Below are positions 9,554-20,101 of a DNA stretch of 64,000 nucleotides, in pieces (within the stretch, counting starts at the first letter, position 1; every line of letters begins with the position of its first letter). The translations under genes were made by a program, and so were the position numbers. A model generated the notes under the pieces. That model was given only the letters and a program-made list of their open reading frames with translations. It did no database searches and was not told where the DNA came from. The stretch spans positions 33,902 through 97,901 of the forward strand of contig NZ_JAHYSR010000012.1 in the NCBI RefSeq assembly GCF_019431455.1, given 5' to 3'. The stretch is from Paracoccus bogoriensis (GTDB lineage: Bacteria > Pseudomonadota > Alphaproteobacteria > Rhodobacterales > Rhodobacteraceae).

Positions 9554-10015
9554 ATGGAACTGCGCGCCCGACTGCAAGACGCCACCAGGCAGGCGATGAA
9601 GTCCAAGGACAGCGCCCGCTTGTCCACGTTGCGCCTGATTGCCGCTGCCATCAAGGACCGTGAGATTGCGGCACGGGGCGGTGATGGCGAGGGCACCCTG
9701 ACCGAGGCCGATCTGGTCCTGATCCTGTCGCGCATGGTCAAGCAGCGTCAGGAATCGGCGCGCGCCTACGAGGAAGGCGGGCGGCTGGAACTGGCCGCCA
9801 AGGAGGAGCAGGAAATCAGCATCATCCAGGAATTCCTGCCCCGCCAGATGACCGAGGCCGAGACCCGCGCCGCCATCGACGCGGCCATCGCCGATCTGGG
9901 CGCCTCAGGGATCCGCGATATGGGCCGAGTGATGGCTGCGCTGAAGGAACGTCATGCCGGGCAGATGGATTTTGCCGCGGCAGGCCCGTTGGTCAAGGAT
10001 CGGCTTCTGGCCTGA
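9554..10015 (+). CDS. GatB/YqeY domain-containing protein
   Basis: A 153-residue helical protein of the YqeY family, which resembles the C-terminal tRNA-binding domain of GatB. It starts MELRARLQDATRQAMKSKD and keeps the family block STLRLIAAAIKDREIA, RMVKQRQESARAYEEGGR and QEFLPRQMTEAE, ending with the small GatB-like helical bundle (MGRVMAALKERHAGQ). The start at 9554 has AAGGA about ten bases upstream; an ATG at 9524 lacks a site. The cellular role is not established; the family is proposed to act near amidotransferases or tRNA. It is followed by a DUF3008 gene on the same strand. Confidence 0.93.
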   Translation: MELRARLQDATRQAMKSKDSARLSTLRLIAAAIKDREIAARGGDGEGTLTEADLVLILSRMVKQRQESARAYEEGGRLELAAKEEQEISIIQEFLPRQMTEAETRAAIDAAIADLGASGIRDMGRVMAALKERHAGQMDFAAAGPLVKDRLLA

Positions 10016-10065
10016 AACAATCGGCGCCTTTCCGCGTTGGCATGGGACCAGCGAAAGAGGTTTCC

Positions 10066-10254
10066 ATGGATGCGCGTTCCAAGGCCCAGCAGCGCGCCGC
10101 AGGCGCCGCCCTGTCGGCAAAGCGGGGCGAAACGAAAGTCAGTGATCTGCAAGGCGCTTCGCGCGACATGTATGACAGCATGACCGAGGCTGAACTGGAA
10201 GAGATGGCTTCGACCAGCCACGACGACTTGCCCGAACGTAAAAGCGATACGTGA
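10066..10254 (+). CDS. DUF3008 family small protein
   Basis: A 62-residue polar protein beginning MDARSKAQQRAAGAALSAKR, with GASRDMYDSMTEAELEEMAS in the second half. This is the pattern of the small DUF3008 family (SKAQQ..AGAAL..K.G followed by MYDSM). It has no signal or membrane segment. The start at 10066 has AAAGAGG upstream; the in-frame ATG at 10042 is less likely. Function unknown. It sits 50 bases after the yqeY-like gene and ends at a hairpin shared with the convergent DUF2244 gene. Confidence 0.8.
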   Translation: MDARSKAQQRAAGAALSAKRGETKVSDLQGASRDMYDSMTEAELEEMASTSHDDLPERKSDT

Positions 10255-10260
10255 AGCGAT

Positions 10261-10286
10261 TGAAGGGGCCGGTCACGGCTCCTTCA
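10261..10286 (+). terminator. hairpin at the end of the DUF3008 gene
   Basis: TGAAGGGGCCG (10261-10271), loop GTCA, CGGCTCCTTCA (10276-10286), then GTTT. The 11-bp stem has one G-T pair. It overlaps the last codons of the convergent DUF2244 gene and may serve both strands. Confidence 0.5.
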
Positions 10287-10773
10287 GTTTGCCGAAGGCA
10301 CGGGTAAGTTCGTCAAAAAGCGCGCGGCGTTCTTCGGGGGTCAGGAAGGCGCCCAGTTCGATCTCGCGCTGGCCATCGGTCAGGGTCAGATAGTTTTCGA
10401 CCGGACCCTTGCGAAGGCCCGCCCGGACCCAGTAGCTGTTCGTCTGCCATTCGCGCACGGGCCGCCCTGGATCGTGGCGCGTGACCCGCAGGATCTGCCG
10501 GTCCAGGATCAGTTCTTCATGCGTCTGACCGCTGCGATAGGTTTGCTGTATTGCGAACCAGGTTCCGCCCACGGCCAGCGCCATGAAAGGCAACAGCCCC
10601 CACAGGACCGCCGTTCCCAGAACCGCCAGAAGCGGCAGCGAGACGAAGGCGGCCGTTATCCCGATGAACCAGACGAAGCCTTTGCGCGGCAGCGAACGAT
10701 GCGGCCACAGGTGCAATTCACGCAAAACGGCCCCGGTCTGATCCGGGGCCGCGTCTTTCCATTCATAGGGCAT
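10273..10773 (-). CDS. DUF2244 domain-containing membrane protein
   Basis: A 166-residue protein starting MPYEWKDAAPDQTGAVLREL. Two adjacent membrane segments at about residues 35-75 (FVWFIGITAAFVSLPLLAVL and a second stretch ending at GGTWFAIQ) are followed by a soluble domain with EELILDRQILRVTRHDPG and ELGAFLTPEERRALFDELT, the DUF2244 pattern. The ATG at 10773 has GAGGCAAGG upstream. It lies 14 bases after ctaD on the same strand, so it is probably co-transcribed with the oxidase gene; a role in oxidase biogenesis is only suggested by position. Confidence 0.85.
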   Translation of the reverse strand: MPYEWKDAAPDQTGAVLRELHLWPHRSLPRKGFVWFIGITAAFVSLPLLAVLGTAVLWGLLPFMALAVGGTWFAIQQTYRSGQTHEELILDRQILRVTRHDPGRPVREWQTNSYWVRAGLRKGPVENYLTLTDGQREIELGAFLTPEERRALFDELTRAFGKLKEP

Positions 10774-10787
10774 GATGATGCCTTGCC

Positions 10788-12476
<1,689 letters not shown>

Positions 12477-12522
12477 TCAAGATTCCGTCAGGCCGGCCTG
12501 GCAGACCGGCATAATCACGCTT

Positions 12523-12551
12523 TCTTTAGACCACAGACCCCGAGCGGGCAA
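12523..12551 (-). promoter_or_regulatory. candidate ctaD promoter
   Basis: On the minus strand TTGCCC (complement of 12546-12551), 17 bases, TAAAGA (complement of 12523-12528), about 59 bases before the ctaD ATG. It lies in the 186-base gap after cycA, which argues that ctaD does not rely only on read-through. Confidence 0.38.
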
Positions 12552-12621
12552 TGCGTCACGATGGTCTGACGGGTCCGATAGCCCCGCAGGCTTGCATCTT
12601 TCCGGGCGCGAGGCGATGCGT

Positions 12622-12644
12622 GGCTGCGACAGGACGCCGCAGCC
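12622..12644 (-). terminator. hairpin after cycA (possible terminator)
   Basis: GGCTGCG (12622-12628) pairs with CGCAGCC (12638-12644) across a 9-base loop, 7 bases past the cycA stop. There is no T-run, so a factor-independent terminator is doubtful; it could be a 3' stabiliser. Confidence 0.3.
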
Positions 12645-12650
12645 CGTCCG

Positions 12651-13091
12651 TCACTCGGCCGCCGGAGCGTCCGGAGACACGCTGGTCAGGTAGGCCGCGA
12701 TGTCTTCCTGTCCGCGATTGAGCTTGAACGTCATCTTCGAGCGCGCCGAAGCGTCGCCCGATTTCTCGCGCACCCAAGCCTGGGGATCGGTAATGTAGGC
12801 CACCAGTTCCTCCTCGGTCCAGACGAGATCGGGATTGGCGGCGGCGGCGGCCAGGATGCCTTCGCCATAGCGGTAGCCCTCGACCGAGGCGATGGGCTGG
12901 CCCATGATGTTCCACAGGTTCGGCCCGGTGACGCCGCCCTTGACGATGTCATTGCCGTCCGCGTCCTGGATCATGTGACAGGCGCGGCACTTGCGGTATT
13001 CTGATTCGCCCGCCGCCGCGTCGCCGGCAAGAGCGGCGACGGGAAGGCTGAGACTTGCACCCATCAGGGCGGCGATCATGGCTGGTTTCAT
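12651..13091 (-). CDS. cycA: cytochrome c550, periplasmic class I c-type cytochrome
   Basis: Electron carrier between the bc1 complex and terminal oxidases or periplasmic reductases. The 146-residue precursor has a signal peptide (about residues 1-22, cleavage after ALA) and then DAAAGESEYRKCRACHMIQ with the heme motif C35-RAC-H39. It continues with GPNLWNIMGQPIAS, YGEGILAAAAANPDLVWTEE and the methionine-ligand region SKMTFKL. This layout and wording closely follow Paracoccus c550, and the C-terminus has the same acidic SPDAPAAE-type tail. The ATG at 13091 is preceded by GAGGACAAG. It is followed by ctaD on the same strand, the arrangement known from P. denitrificans. Confidence 0.94.
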   Translation of the reverse strand: MKPAMIAALMGASLSLPVAALAGDAAAGESEYRKCRACHMIQDADGNDIVKGGVTGPNLWNIMGQPIASVEGYRYGEGILAAAAANPDLVWTEEELVAYITDPQAWVREKSGDASARSKMTFKLNRGQEDIAAYLTSVSPDAPAAE

Positions 13092-13202
13092 CTTGTCCTC
13101 GCTAGACCAGTAAGGCGGTCTCCCGCAGCGCAACCTTACAGGTCGCCTCCGCCGAATCCAGCCACCGATAAGTCGCAAGCGCTGACATTGTGACGCAGCC
13201 GG

Positions 13203-13847
13203 CTATCCCATCACGCGGGCAAAGCTGGCCTGAAGCGCGACATCCAGATCCTGCATCGTCACCGGCAGGCCCAGATCGACCAGGCTGGTGACGCCGTGGC
13301 CGCTGATTCCGCAAGGGATAATGCCTGCATAATGCGACAGGTCCGGCTCGACATTGATCGAGATACCGTGAAAGCTGACCCATCGGCGCAGCTTGATGCC
13401 GATGGCGGCGATCTTGTCCTCGCGCATCGTGCCGTCGGGCAGTGGGGGCTTGTCGGGGCGGGGCACCCAGACCCCGACACGGCCCGGCCGGGTCTCGGCC
13501 CGCAGGCCGAACTGCGCCAAGGCGTCGATCACCCAAGCCTCGAGATTGCCGACAAAGGCGCGAATGTCGCGCCCGCGCCGGTTCAGGTCCAACATCACAT
13601 AGGCGACCCGCTGGCCAGGCCCGTGATAGGTGTATTGGCCGCCCCTGCCGGTTTGGTGGACCGGAAAGCGACTGTCCAGCAGGTCGCGCGGATCGGCGCT
13701 TGTTCCGGCGGTATAGAGGGGCGGATGCTCGACCAGCCAGATCGCCTCGGATGCGCGGCCCTCGTGGATGGCGGCGACGCGGTCCTCCATCACGCGCACG
13801 GCCTCGGAATGATCGGTCAAGTCCGATGTGGCGATCCATTCGACCAT
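13203..13847 (-). CDS. lipB: octanoyl-[ACP]:protein N-octanoyltransferase
   Basis: Moves octanoyl from acyl carrier protein to lipoyl domains, the first step of lipoate assembly on the 2-oxoacid dehydrogenases and GcvH. The 214-residue product has the LipB blocks [27 protein letters not shown], the catalytic lysine in [15 protein letters not shown] and the catalytic cysteine in [13 protein letters not shown]. It begins 9 bases after panB and probably belongs to a panC-panB-lipB operon. lipA is not in the window. Confidence 0.96.
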   Translation of the reverse strand: MVEWIATSDLTDHSEAVRVMEDRVAAIHEGRASEAIWLVEHPPLYTAGTSADPRDLLDSRFPVHQTGRGGQYTYHGPGQRVAYVMLDLNRRGRDIRAFVGNLEAWVIDALAQFGLRAETRPGRVGVWVPRPDKPPLPDGTMREDKIAAIGIKLRRWVSFHGISINVEPDLSHYAGIIPCGISGHGVTSLVDLGLPVTMQDLDVALQASFARVMG

Positions 13848-13856
13848 GACACGCGC

Positions 13857-14666
13857 CTAGCGATAAAGCTCGGCTTCGGCGGGGAAGCTGCGGGCGCGCA
13901 CGGCAGCGGCATAGGCGGCGATCGCCTGGTCGGCGCGGGGGCCAAGATCGCCGAACTTGCGCACGAAGCGCGGCACGCGGCCGGACAGGCCCAGCATGTC
14001 GTCCAGAACCAGAATCTGTCCGTCGCAACGGGCGCTTGCGCCAATGCCGATGGTCGGGATCGCGACCGCCCCGGTGATTCGGTCGGCCAGGCCCTCATAG
14101 ACGCCCTCGACCACGACCGAGAAGGCGCCCGCCTCGGCCACGGCGACCGCATCGGCGACATGCGTCTCCCATGTCGCCTGGTCCTTGCCTTGGGTGCGAA
14201 AGCCCCCCATGACCAGCATGGCCTGCGGAGTCAGGCCGACATGGGCCATCACGGGGACGCCGCGTTCGACCAGGAAGCGGATCGTGGCGGCCATGCGCGC
14301 GCCTCCTTCCAGCTTGACGGCGGCCGCGCCGGTTTCGGCCAGCACGCGGGCGGCGTTGCGAAAGGCCTGTTCGGGCGATTCCTCGTAGCTGCCAAAGGGC
14401 ATGTCGATCACGACCATCGCGCGGGACGAGCCACGCATCACCGCCTGACCGTGCAGGATCATCATCTCCAGCGTGACGCCAATGGTCGAAGGCAAGCCAT
14501 GAACAACCATGCCGAGGCTGTCACCCACAAGGATGACATCGGCATGGGCATCGACCAGCGCAGCCATCGGAGCGGTGTAAGCGGTCAGCGCGACAATGGG
14601 CACGTCGCCCTTGCGGGCGGCGATCTGCGGGACGGTGATCCGCTTGACGGGGGCTTGCGCTGACAT
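13857..14666 (-). CDS. panB: 3-methyl-2-oxobutanoate hydroxymethyltransferase
   Basis: Adds a hydroxymethyl group from methylene-tetrahydrofolate to 2-ketoisovalerate, making ketopantoate for coenzyme A. The 269-residue (beta/alpha)8 protein shows the PanB blocks [42 protein letters not shown], the metal/substrate region [10 protein letters not shown] and the catalytic-glutamate region [14 protein letters not shown], ending in VLVLDD-like and [13 protein letters not shown] segments. It follows panC by 35 bases; the substrate ketoisovalerate comes from the ilv pathway. Confidence 0.97.
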   Translation of the reverse strand: MSAQAPVKRITVPQIAARKGDVPIVALTAYTAPMAALVDAHADVILVGDSLGMVVHGLPSTIGVTLEMMILHGQAVMRGSSRAMVVIDMPFGSYEESPEQAFRNAARVLAETGAAAVKLEGGARMAATIRFLVERGVPVMAHVGLTPQAMLVMGGFRTQGKDQATWETHVADAVAVAEAGAFSVVVEGVYEGLADRITGAVAIPTIGIGASARCDGQILVLDDMLGLSGRVPRFVRKFGDLGPRADQAIAAYAAAVRARSFPAEAELYR

Positions 14667-14701
14667 GGGCTGGCCTTTCCAGGGATGCGCCGGGGCGCGG
14701 G

Positions 14702-15559
14702 TCAGGGATGGGCCACACGCTGGTCGATCAGCAGCACGTCGCCAAAGCGGACGGCCAGCAGGATCACCACGGGGCGGGTGGCGTCGGTGACGCGCGACAG
14801 GTCGTCGGCGTTGCGGATGTCGATGGACCGGATGTCGGCGCGCGGCTCGGCGCGCAGCGTCTCTCGGATGGCGCGGCGGGCCCGTGCCACGCCCGCGCCC
14901 TGGACGATCAACGCGGCGCCGCGATCCAGCGCGCGCGCCAGAACGGGGGCCGCCGCGCGATCCTCGGGCGTCAGGCGCTGATTGCGCGAGGACATGGCAA
15001 GGCCGTCGGGCTCTCGCATCGTGGGCACGGCAAGAATCGTCACCGGAATGTCCAGATCCACGACCATGCGGCGGATCAGCGTCAATTGCTGGTAATCCTT
15101 TTCGCCGAAGGTCGCTGCATCGGGCTGCACGAGGTTGAAGAGCTTCGTCACAACCGTCGCCACGCCTCGGAAATGACCGGGCCTGAGTCGGCCCATCAGC
15201 ATCCGGCCAAGGCTCGCGACCTCGACATGGGTCTGGGCGCCGGGGCGGTACATATCGGCGACCTGCGGCAGGAACACCGCGTCACAACCCACTGCCGTCA
15301 GCTTGGCCAGGTCGCCGGCCTCGTCGCGGGGATAGCGGTCAAGATCCTCGTTCGGGCCGAACTGCGTCGGATTCACGAAGATCGAGGTGACGACACGGCC
15401 GCCGCCCTGTTCGCGCAGCCAATCGCGCGCGCGCGCGACCAGCGACAGATGCCCGTCATGCAGCGCGCCCATCGTGGGCACCAGCACGACCTTGTCTCCG
15501 TCCCGGCGCCAATCCTGCCGGATCGCCCGCATTTCGGGCGTGCTGCGGATGATCTGCAT
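14702..15559 (-). CDS. panC: pantothenate synthetase (pantoate-beta-alanine ligase)
   Basis: Joins pantoate and beta-alanine with ATP through a pantoyl-adenylate. The 285-residue protein starts [17 protein letters not shown] and carries [15 protein letters not shown] (HIGH-like nucleotide site), [39 protein letters not shown] and AMSSRNQRL (KMSKS-like loop). The ATG at 15559 is the family-typical start. It is first in the panC-panB-lipB group, with a candidate promoter about 35 bases upstream. Confidence 0.97.
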   Translation of the reverse strand: MQIIRSTPEMRAIRQDWRRDGDKVVLVPTMGALHDGHLSLVARARDWLREQGGGRVVTSIFVNPTQFGPNEDLDRYPRDEAGDLAKLTAVGCDAVFLPQVADMYRPGAQTHVEVASLGRMLMGRLRPGHFRGVATVVTKLFNLVQPDAATFGEKDYQQLTLIRRMVVDLDIPVTILAVPTMREPDGLAMSSRNQRLTPEDRAAAPVLARALDRGAALIVQGAGVARARRAIRETLRAEPRADIRSIDIRNADDLSRVTDATRPVVILLAVRFGDVLLIDQRVAHP

Positions 15560-15593
15560 GGCGCTATCCTCTGCCCCCCTCGGCGTGGCGCAG

Positions 15594-15622
15594 AACCTAG
15601 CGACAGGCATTTGCCGGGGCAA
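15594..15622 (-). promoter_or_regulatory. candidate promoter of panC-panB-lipB
   Basis: On the minus strand TTGCCC (complement of 15617-15622), 17 bases, TAGGTT (complement of 15594-15599), 35 bases before the panC ATG. Confidence 0.38.
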
Positions 15623-15720
15623 GGTGCCACGCTGCGGCCTTGGGCTTTTCGCCCCGGCGGGGGCCTGTGACGCGGCGTTTTCGTCGTGCGGCACCACCCG
15701 GACAGCAGGGCGCAAAGCAA

Positions 15721-15746
15721 AAGGCCGAACCCGAAGGTTCGGCCTT
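15721..15746 (-). terminator. terminator of the tRNA-Gly gene
   Basis: A perfect 11-bp stem, AAGGCCGAACC (15721-15731) with GGTTCGGCCTT (15736-15746), closes the loop CGAA. It starts 8 bases past the tRNA 3' end; the minus strand continues into TTTTGCTTT. Runs on both sides make it potentially bidirectional, although no plus-strand gene ends here. Confidence 0.8.
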
Positions 15747-15753
15747 TTTGTTC

Positions 15754-15828
15754 TGGAGCGGGCGATGAGATTCGAACTCACGACCCTTACCTTGGCAAGG
15801 TAATGCTCTACCCCTGAGCTACGCCCGC
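15754..15828 (-). tRNA. tRNA-Gly(GCC)
   Basis: A 75-base cloverleaf on the minus strand: acceptor stem GCGGGCG/CGCCCGC, D arm with AGCTCAGGGG, anticodon stem TTACC/GGTAA around TTGCCAA (anticodon GCC), T arm with GTTCGAATC, encoded CCA at 15754-15756. A terminator follows and a promoter-like pair precedes it, so it is an independent unit. Confidence 0.98.
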
Positions 15829-15866
15829 GCTCCGCACCGTTTGGCTGTCCGCCTTCGGTGAGCGGG

Positions 15867-15895
15867 GAGATACGAAAGCGCGCGGGGGGTTGCAA
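15867..15895 (-). promoter_or_regulatory. candidate tRNA-Gly promoter
   Basis: On the minus strand TTGCAA (complement of 15890-15895), 17 bases, TATCTC (complement of 15867-15872), placing a start about 30 bases before the mature tRNA 5' end. Confidence 0.45.
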
Positions 15896-15985
15896 GGGCA
15901 AAAACGCGCCTGATGCGAAAAAAATCTGGCTTGCTTCGGATAGCGGGCTGAGATGCCTGTGGTGCAGGACGAGAGGGGCAAGGCA

Positions 15986-17035
15986 ATGCGTGACAGTGAC
16001 AGGCTGGAAGCGTTTCTGAGGACGGGGTTGGCGGCAGGGCATCCGCCCGAAGAACTGGCGGCCGCCTTGCGTGCCGCGGGCTGGAGCGAGGGCCAGATCA
16101 AGGCCGGACTGGCAGAATGGCATGTCGAGCCGGGGCTGCCGCCCGTGCCACGCGCGGGCTCGGGGCGGGCGGCGGGTTTGGCGCTGTTGGATGGCTTGGG
16201 CTTTCTGGCGCTGGTCGCACTGTGCTGGCAACTGGTCCAGCTTGGCTTCCAACTGGCCGAACATGCGACGCCTGGTCTGTCGTCGGACTGGCCTCTCGCC
16301 ACGCAAATGGGCTGGCCGATCGCGGTTCTTGTGGTGATGACCCCGGTCTTTGCCGTGCTGCACCTGCGGCGGGATGCTTCGGGCTGGCTGCGGCGCTGGC
16401 TTGCGGCGGCATCGGGATTTATGGCGGGGACCGCCTTGCTGGGCAGTGCCGTCGCCGTGGTCCATGCGCTGCTATCGGGCGATCTGACCGCGCGCTTCGC
16501 GCTGAAGGCCGCCGTGGTGGTTGTCGTCTCGCTGCTGGCGCTGCTGGTCTATCGGCGCGAACTGGACGCGGGTATGGCGCGTGCCGATGTCGGAGCGCGC
16601 GGCCTGATCGGGCTGGCACTGGCGATGGTCGTGGCGGGCATCTGGGTCTCGGGCGGGCCCGCGGCGGGCCGGGCCGAGCGGCGCGACCAGCAACGATGGG
16701 CCGATCTGGACGCGATCGCTCTGCAGGCGATGTGTCTTGTGAAAGAGGGGGTTGCGGTGCCGCCTGTCATCGCGACCGAGACCTGCCCCGATCTGCCGAA
16801 TCTTGCGGATCGGCAGACCGGGATGCCCTACCGAATCGCATTGGTGCGGCCCGGAATTCTGCGAGTCTGTGCCGAGATGGAGTCCGAGGCGATGGCAAGC
16901 CGGTCATCCCTTGCCGGGCCGGGTTGCCGCGACGTGGCCTTGCTGGACGAATCGCGGACCGGGCCGGGGCTGATGCCGCCCGACGGCGGTATCCTTGCGC
17001 CCGATCACGCGTTGGGGGTCATTCCGCGGCCTTGA
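15986..17035 (+). CDS. DUF5671-like multi-pass membrane protein
   Basis: A 349-residue protein starting [20 protein letters not shown]. The first 50 residues form a small helical module ([20 protein letters not shown]) like the N-terminal helices found before DUF5671-type membrane regions. Five to six hydrophobic segments follow between about residues 60 and 215 (for example [19 protein letters not shown] and [15 protein letters not shown]), then a soluble, probably extracytoplasmic C-terminal domain of about 130 residues with several cysteines. Function unknown. It converges on uvrA with a 17-base overlap of coding ends. The start at 15986 is preceded by GAGAGGGGCAAGG. Confidence 0.75.
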   Translation: MRDSDRLEAFLRTGLAAGHPPEELAAALRAAGWSEGQIKAGLAEWHVEPGLPPVPRAGSGRAAGLALLDGLGFLALVALCWQLVQLGFQLAEHATPGLSSDWPLATQMGWPIAVLVVMTPVFAVLHLRRDASGWLRRWLAAASGFMAGTALLGSAVAVVHALLSGDLTARFALKAAVVVVVSLLALLVYRRELDAGMARADVGARGLIGLALAMVVAGIWVSGGPAAGRAERRDQQRWADLDAIALQAMCLVKEGVAVPPVIATETCPDLPNLADRQTGMPYRIALVRPGILRVCAEMESEAMASRSSLAGPGCRDVALLDESRTGPGLMPPDGGILAPDHALGVIPRP

Positions 17036-19871
17036 CGCGCCCCCGCCGCAGCAGCGGGCCGAGATAGCGGCCAGTATGGCTGGCTTCGACCAGGGCAACC
17101 TGTTCGGGGGTGCCTGTGGCGACCACGCGCCCGCCGCCATCCCCTCCTTCGGGGCCGATGTCGATGATCCAGTCGGCGGTCTTGATGACATCCAGATTGT
17201 GTTCGATCACGACCACCGTATTGCCCTGATCGACCAGCTCGTGCAGCACTTCCAGCAGCTTGCGGACATCCTCGAAGTGGAGGCCGGTCGTCGGCTCGTC
17301 CAGGATGTAGAGCGTGCGGCCCGTCGAGCGGCGGCTGAGTTCCTTGGACAGCTTGACGCGCTGCGCCTCGCCGCCCGAAAGGGTCGTGGCCTGCTGGCCG
17401 ACCTTGATATAGCCAAGACCCACCCGCATCAGCGCGTCCATCTTTTCTCGGATCGAGGGGACTGCGGCGAAGAAGGTCTGGGCGTCCTCGACGGTCATGT
17501 CCAGCACGTCGGCGATGGATTTGCCCTTGAACTGCACCTCAAGCGTTTCGCGGTTGTAGCGCTTGCCCTTGCACGTCTCGCATTCCACATAGACATCGGG
17601 CAGGAAGTGCATCTCGATCTTGATGACGCCATCGCCCTGACAGGCCTCGCAGCGCCCACCCTTGACGTTGAAGCTGAAGCGGCCGGGCTTGTAGCCGCGG
17701 GCCTTCGATTCGGGCAGGCCCGCGAACCAGTCGCGAATGGGGGTGAAGGCGCCGGTATAGGTCGCGGGGTTCGACCGGGGCGTGCGGCCGATGGGGCGTT
17801 GGTCAATGTCGATGACCTTGTCCAGATGCTCCAGCCCCTTGATCGTCTCGCAGGGGGCGGGGGTCTGGCGGGCACCGTTCAGACGCAGGGATGCGGTCTT
17901 GAACAGCGTCTCGATGGTCAGCGTGGACTTGCCCCCGCCCGAGACGCCGGTGACGCAGATGAATTTCCCAAGCGGAAATTCTACGGTCATGTCCTTGAGG
18001 TTGTTACCGCTGGCTTTGACCACGGTGATCTTCTTGCCGTTGCCCTTGCGCCGGCTGGTCGGCACGGCGATTTCGCGCGCGCCGGACAGATACTGGCCGG
18101 TCAGGCTGGCCGGATCGGCGGCGATCTCGGCCGGGGTGCCGTGGCTGACCACCGTGCCGCCATGCACGCCTGCGCCCGGCCCCATGTCAAAGACGTAATC
18201 GGCGTGCCGGATCGCGTCCTCGTCATGCTCGACCACCAGCACCGAATTGCCCTGATCGCGCAGGTTCATCAGCGTGGCCAGCAGGCGGTCATTGTCGCGT
18301 TGGTGCAGCCCGATCGAGGGTTCGTCCAGGACGTAAAGAACCCCGGTCAGGCCGCTGCCGATCTGGCTGGCCAGCCGAATACGCTGGCTTTCCCCACCCG
18401 ACAGGGTGCCCGCCGCGCGCGACAGGGTCAGGTAATCCAGACCGACATTCACAAGAAAACCAAGCCTTTCGCGGATTTCCTTGAGGATCGCGGCGGCGAT
18501 CTCGTTCTTCTGTTTCGACAGGTGGTCAGGGGCGGCGCGGACCCAGTCAAGCGCGTCGCGAATGGAAAGCTCGACCACGTGGCCGATATGGACGCCCGCG
18601 ATCCTGACGGCCAGGGCCTCGGGCTTGAGGCGATAACCCGCACAGGCTCCGCAGGGGCGGTTGTTCTGGTATCGCTCGAATTCCTCGCGCACCCATTGGC
18701 TGTCCGATTCGCGCAGGCGGCGTTCCATGTTGGGGATCACGCCCTCGAAAACGCGACTGATCTCATAGACGCGACCGCCATCGTCGAAGCGGAACCTGAT
18801 CTCGTCCTGGCCCGAGCCATGCAGGAACATCTGCCGCACGTTCTCGGGCAGATCCTTCCAGGGGGTCTTCTTGTCGAAACCGTAATGCCTGGCCAGCGCA
18901 TTGATCGTCTGCGTAAGGTAGGCCGATTTCGACCTGGCCCAAGGGGCAATGGCGCCCTTGTCCACCGACAATGCAGCGTCGGGGACGATCAGCCTTTCGT
19001 CAAAGAACAGCTCGACCCCCAGCCCGTCGCAGACCGGGCAGGCGCCGAAAGGTGCGTTGAAGCTGAACAGGCGCGGCTCGATCTCGGGGATGGTGAAGCC
19101 GCTGACCGGACAGGCGAATTTCTCGGAAAAGGTGATGCGCTGCGGGTTCTCCTCGGCGGTCTCGAGGATGGCAATGCCATCGGCCAGATCCAGCGCGGTT
19201 CGCAGGCTGTCGGCCAGCCGCGTCTCCAGCCCCTCGCGGACCACGATCCGGTCCACGACGACATCAATATTGTGGCGGAACTTCTTGTCGAGGCTGGGCG
19301 GTTCGTCCAGTTCGAAGAACTCGCCATTGACCTTGACGCGCTGAAAGCCGGACTTCCGCAACTCCATGAATTCCTTGCGGTATTCGCCCTTTCGGTCGCG
19401 CACGACGGGGGCCAGCAGATAGGCGCGCGTGCCCTCGGGCAGGGCCATGATGCGATCGACCATATCCTGGACCTGCTGCGCCTCGATGGGCTGGCCGGTC
19501 GCGGGCGAATAGGGCGTGCCCGCGCGCGCAAACAGCAGCCGCAGGTAATCATAGATCTCGGTCACGGTGCCCACGGTCGAACGCGGGTTCTTCGAGGTCG
19601 TCTTCTGCTCGATGCTGATGGCGGGGCTGAGGCCCGAGATGTGGTCCACGTCGGGCTTGCCCATCATGTCGAGGAACTGACGCGCATAAGCGGACAGGCT
19701 TTCGACATAGCGGCGTTGGCCTTCGGCGTAGATCGTGTCGAAGGCCAGCGACGACTTGCCCGACCCTGACAGCCCGGTGATGACCACCAGCTTGTCGCGC
19801 GGGATGTTCAGATCCACACCCTTGAGGTTGTGCTCGCGCGCGCCGCGCACCTCGATGAACTTCTGTTCCAT
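17019..19871 (-). CDS. uvrA: excinuclease ABC subunit A
   Basis: DNA-damage recognition ATPase of nucleotide excision repair; loads UvrB. The 950-residue protein starts [18 protein letters not shown] and has two ABC modules: Walker [15 protein letters not shown] near the N-terminus and [14 protein letters not shown] near residue 640, with two LSGGE signatures ([25 protein letters not shown]). Zinc-finger cysteines are visible in [10 protein letters not shown] and in CEACQGDG with [12 protein letters not shown]. The start at 19871 matches the family; an in-frame ATG at 19925 falls inside the promoter region. An alphaproteobacterial SOS box lies 66 bases upstream, so LexA control is likely. Confidence 0.98.
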   Translation of the reverse strand: MEQKFIEVRGAREHNLKGVDLNIPRDKLVVITGLSGSGKSSLAFDTIYAEGQRRYVESLSAYARQFLDMMGKPDVDHISGLSPAISIEQKTTSKNPRSTVGTVTEIYDYLRLLFARAGTPYSPATGQPIEAQQVQDMVDRIMALPEGTRAYLLAPVVRDRKGEYRKEFMELRKSGFQRVKVNGEFFELDEPPSLDKKFRHNIDVVVDRIVVREGLETRLADSLRTALDLADGIAILETAEENPQRITFSEKFACPVSGFTIPEIEPRLFSFNAPFGACPVCDGLGVELFFDERLIVPDAALSVDKGAIAPWARSKSAYLTQTINALARHYGFDKKTPWKDLPENVRQMFLHGSGQDEIRFRFDDGGRVYEISRVFEGVIPNMERRLRESDSQWVREEFERYQNNRPCGACAGYRLKPEALAVRIAGVHIGHVVELSIRDALDWVRAAPDHLSKQKNEIAAAILKEIRERLGFLVNVGLDYLTLSRAAGTLSGGESQRIRLASQIGSGLTGVLYVLDEPSIGLHQRDNDRLLATLMNLRDQGNSVLVVEHDEDAIRHADYVFDMGPGAGVHGGTVVSHGTPAEIAADPASLTGQYLSGAREIAVPTSRRKGNGKKITVVKASGNNLKDMTVEFPLGKFICVTGVSGGGKSTLTIETLFKTASLRLNGARQTPAPCETIKGLEHLDKVIDIDQRPIGRTPRSNPATYTGAFTPIRDWFAGLPESKARGYKPGRFSFNVKGGRCEACQGDGVIKIEMHFLPDVYVECETCKGKRYNRETLEVQFKGKSIADVLDMTVEDAQTFFAAVPSIREKMDALMRVGLGYIKVGQQATTLSGGEAQRVKLSKELSRRSTGRTLYILDEPTTGLHFEDVRKLLEVLHELVDQGNTVVVIEHNLDVIKTADWIIDIGPEGGDGGGRVVATGTPEQVALVEASHTGRYLGPLLRRGRVKAAE

Positions 19872-19897
19872 GCCCTGTCCCCGGTGATCAGCCGCAT

Positions 19898-19925
19898 GAC
19901 ATAGGGACGCGCGGGCGAAAAGCAA
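19898..19925 (-). promoter_or_regulatory. candidate uvrA promoter
   Basis: On the minus strand TTGCTT (complement of 19920-19925), 16 bases, TATGTC (complement of 19898-19903), 27 bases before the ATG and 11 bases downstream of the SOS box. Confidence 0.42.
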
Positions 19926-19936
19926 GTTCCAGATGC

Positions 19937-19951
19937 GAACGGAGGGAGAAC
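19937..19951 (-). promoter_or_regulatory. LexA (SOS) box, alphaproteobacterial type
   Basis: The plus strand reads GAAC-GGAGGGA-GAAC, i.e. GTTC-N7-GTTC on the uvrA strand, the direct-repeat SOS box established for alphaproteobacterial LexA. It is 66 bases upstream of the uvrA start. A further inverted GTTC at 19926-19929 lies 7 bases away. Confidence 0.7.
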
Positions 19952-20045
19952 TTCTTGCGGGCCGCGCTGTCGCCCCATCCTGGCCTGCCCATGTCGCGGC
20001 TTTGCCCGGCCTGGGGAAATCATCGCGCGACGTTAACGCAAACGC

Positions 20046-20078
20046 TTGCGCCGCATCGCAGCACCGCTAAGGTGCTGC
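20046..20078 (+). promoter_or_regulatory. candidate pyc promoter with overlapping inverted repeat
   Basis: TTGCGC (20046-20051), 16 bases, TAAGGT (20068-20073), about 29 bases before the pyc ATG. A perfect 8-bp inverted repeat, GCAGCACC (20058-20065) and GGTGCTGC (20071-20078) around GCTAA, straddles the -10 hexamer and would suit an operator. A GTTAAC half-site lies just upstream. Confidence 0.38.
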
Positions 20079-20101
20079 GCGTGAAAGCAAGAGGGCCGGC
20101 C

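Noticed and set aside
16995..19769. A 924-residue plus-strand frame
   Set aside because: Antisense shadow of uvrA without recognisable domains.
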